From the NCBI GenBank assembly GCA_003175915.1, contig PSRH01000098.1, forward strand, positions 1 through 16,878: a stretch of 16,878 nt of DNA, given 5' to 3'. Below, piece after piece: positions 15,313 through 16,878 of this stretch. Both the position numbers and the translations under genes were made by a program. Below the pieces are notes generated by a model. The model ran no database searches and had not been told where the DNA came from. It was given only the letters and a program-made list of their open reading frames with translations. The first letter of the stretch is position 1. Every line of letters starts with the position of its first letter. Source of the stretch: Candidatus Melainabacteria bacterium (GTDB lineage: Bacteria; Cyanobacteriota; Vampirovibrionia; Obscuribacterales; Obscuribacteraceae).

Positions 15313-16659
15313 TTAGTGGTGGTTAAACAGGTTGTTGAATGCGTTTGGTTCGGTTTGCAGGCGCATTAGCATTTGCTCTACTCGTTGCCTATAACTAGCA
15401 CGTTCGGTTGGATTCGTCGGCGGAGTTAACAAGTTGGCTCCGCGAGCAGCATCTAGGAGTGCAAGGTTAGTTATGGCACGAATGACGTTTGCGGATGGAT
15501 TTGTGCCGGCTGGGAACAATTGTTGTACGTCGGTAGCACTGGCGGTTCCGTTTTCTACCTTCTTCAAGAAGCTGGCCAAATTCCCAAACATCTGCATATT
15601 TGGAGTCCTGCCATCTTCACCGAGAAGCTGCCGTCCGAAGGCACGCAGGGCGGTCGCACCATCGCGGTCGCCAGCGGTCTCCAAAGCCTGCGCCTGTTGA
15701 TTCAGGTTAGTGGTTATCTCCCTTGCTAGAGCACCATCATTCTCTGTGAGTGCGGTTCGGAGTTCATTTTGTATATCGGCGTTGTCTGGATCGTCAGCCA
15801 GTCTTGCCAATATGTTCTTAATTCTTGTAGGTAAGATAGCGCCCAGGAAGTTTCCATAATATCTTGGATGCATTCCACCGCGGCGGAGGATGTCTCCAAA
15901 TGAATTCAGAAACTCACGAGTGCGATTAGCATCGTTATTGTTCGGGTTCGGATTGACATCGGGGTTGTTATCCCTGTCGTTATTGTCCGGATTTATGTGG
16001 TTGTCGTCAGGACCTGGTCCCGGTCTTGGCCCCGGACGAGTGTCGTTATTAGGTTCAGGAGGTGGATGTATGTCATCCTGGTCATGTGGGTTTGGACGTT
16101 GATGGTGGTGGTCTCGATTGAAGTTGGTCAGAAAGTCTGGATTTACCTCGTGTGCAGCGAGGACATTTCCCGTGTCAGTTAACCTGATGTCCTGGTTAGC
16201 CCATCTTGAATCGAATTGGTTGGCGGTTAGGTTGATCGCGTTTTGAATGTTTGCGGCAGAGGCACCATCTTCGATGGCAACGTTGATTTGAGCCGGACGA
16301 CCTGTTAGTTCAGCAAAGCCAGGGCGAAACTCAACTTCGCCACTGGCCAGAATGCGCATATCTGGTTGCACAGTGCTGTTTGGTGGCAAAATGTTGAATG
16401 TCGTAGCTTGCCCGTCTGTCGCTAAAGGAGTACTTGGCCCAAAGGGCTGCACCGACTCCATCGCTCTGAATTGACTGAATGCAGTGGGCGGCGCGGCCGG
16501 CATTATCTCCGCTGCGCACGGAAATCCTGCGGGTACTATGGAAGGTACTTCAAACCGGGCTACAGGAAACCCTGGTTGGCATATCGTGCCCAAGCACATG
16601 CTTTCGCCCGCCATTATTGTCGGTGGTCCGGCAATTATTCCGTCTCCTTGCTCTACCAT
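15313..16659 (-). CDS. Unknown protein with Pro/Asn/Asp/His-rich central linker (448 aa)
   Basis: A 448-residue protein that I do not recognise. It is well supported as a gene: ATG with AAGGAG (16668-16673) eight nt upstream, and a same-strand partner 39 bp downstream. Layout: an N-terminal part (1-80) rich in Pro, Ala and Ile with three cysteines (22, 27, 48); a small mixed domain (about 80-180); a low-complexity linker (about 181-246) made of His, Asp, Asn, Pro and Gly, with PRPGPGPDD and NPDVNPNPNNN; then an all-helical C-terminal domain (about 247-448) rich in Leu/Ala/Asn. There is no signal peptide or membrane segment, and the start MVEQGDGIIAGPP is not export-like. The linker resembles flexible spacers of modular surface or injected proteins. 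Because it lies in tandem with the protease gene, it may be its partner, carrier or substrate; this is inference only. Confidence 0.7.
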   Translation of the reverse strand: MVEQGDGIIAGPPTIMAGESMCLGTICQPGFPVARFEVPSIVPAGFPCAAEIMPAAPPTAFSQFRAMESVQPFGPSTPLATDGQATTFNILPPNSTVQPDMRILASGEVEFRPGFAELTGRPAQINVAIEDGASAANIQNAINLTANQFDSRWANQDIRLTDTGNVLAAHEVNPDFLTNFNRDHHHQRPNPHDQDDIHPPPEPNNDTRPGPRPGPGPDDNHINPDNNDRDNNPDVNPNPNNNDANRTREFLNSFGDILRRGGMHPRYYGNFLGAILPTRIKNILARLADDPDNADIQNELRTALTENDGALAREITTNLNQQAQALETAGDRDGATALRAFGRQLLGEDGRTPNMQMFGNLASFLKKVENGTASATDVQQLFPAGTNPSANVIRAITNLALLDAARGANLLTPPTNPTERASYRQRVEQMLMRLQTEPNAFNNLFNHH

Positions 16660-16667
16660 GACCTTTA

Positions 16668-16673
16668 CTCCTT
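16668..16673 (-). promoter_or_regulatory. RBS of the 448-aa gene
   Basis: AAGGAG on the minus strand, eight nt before the ATG at 16657-16659. It fixes the start of the first gene of the protease pair. Confidence 0.65.
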
Positions 16674-16821
16674 GGTCTTATTGACTCATTTATTCTTCCG
16701 GGAAATCGCCACAGTGCCACCACGCGCTCTGTGAAAAACGCACAGGCAACAGCTACAAGAAACAGCTTGTTTACTGCTCTTTGTTCGATCTAGTTGTATG
16801 TTCGTGAGTGATTATTTTCGG

Positions 16822-16850
16822 CTAATACAGTCGCTCATGTTATTTCGCAA
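16822..16850 (-). promoter_or_regulatory. Possible promoter of the protease pair
   Basis: On the minus strand TTGCGA (16845-16850), a 17-bp spacer, then TATTAG (16822-16827): four of six matches at each hexamer. It would leave a leader of about 155 nt before the ATG. That leader contains only weak inverted repeats such as CACAG...CTGTG. It is a weak candidate, listed because it is the best pair in the 219-bp terminal region, which otherwise holds no supported gene. Confidence 0.25.
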
Positions 16851-16878
16851 ATATGAGATCCCTGTGAACCACCCCCCC

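Noticed and set aside
16837..16878. Plus-strand ATG frame open to the right edge (14 codons)
   Set aside because: No Shine-Dalgarno precedes it and it is too short to judge; it cannot be supported as a divergent gene.
1..16878. CRISPR array, tRNA, rRNA, insertion sequence, prophage or attachment site
   Set aside because: I saw no regularly spaced repeats, cloverleaf, transposase, integrase or phage gene on either strand; the only repeats are the hairpins at 3402-3506 and short dyads.

Overview
The window is a chromosomal segment of a bacterium with roughly 50% GC (estimated by eye), short intergenic gaps and mixed ATG/GTG/TTG starts. MutS2, a lipoprotein-anchored solute-binding protein, abundant TPRs and a YD-like/papain-like protein fit a non-proteobacterial lineage. 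A Candidatus Obscuribacter-like (Melainabacteria/Vampirovibrionia) origin comes to mind, but this is inference only; no rRNA or tRNA gene is present to anchor it.

Left part (1-4566). On the minus strand, a small 92-residue unknown protein with a strong ribosome binding site precedes mutS2, which runs off the left edge within its C-terminal Smr domain. Divergent from these is a gamma-carbonic-anhydrase-like hexapeptide-repeat protein on the plus strand. It converges on a secreted alpha/beta hydrolase on the minus strand. A pair of GC-rich hairpins in inverted orientation (BIME-like) fills the gap between these two convergent genes.

Middle (4567-13612), all plus strand. A 263-bp divergent promoter region leads into carB, the complete large subunit of carbamoyl phosphate synthetase; carA is not in the window. 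carB is followed by deoC (deoxyribose-phosphate aldolase), an exported nine-repeat TPR protein, and a NitT/TauT/SsuABC-type ABC transporter cassette. The cassette order is ATPase, permease 1, oversized lipoprotein binding protein, permease 2. Genes from deoC to permease 2 are separated by 40 bp or less, or overlap, and probably form one operon. The transporter substrate is not evident; the company of carB and deoC makes a nucleoside-, pyrimidine- or sugar-related compound worth testing, but this is only guilt by association.

Right part (13613-16878), minus strand. A two-gene unit encodes a 448-residue unknown protein with a central Pro/Asn/Asp/His-rich linker. Downstream of it is a 550-residue protein combining YD/RHS-like beta repeats with a C-terminal papain/calpain-like cysteine protease domain (Gln385, Cys391, His514, Asn530). 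This pair is the least conventional part of the window. The last 219 bp hold its leader and a possible promoter and end in a run of seven C.
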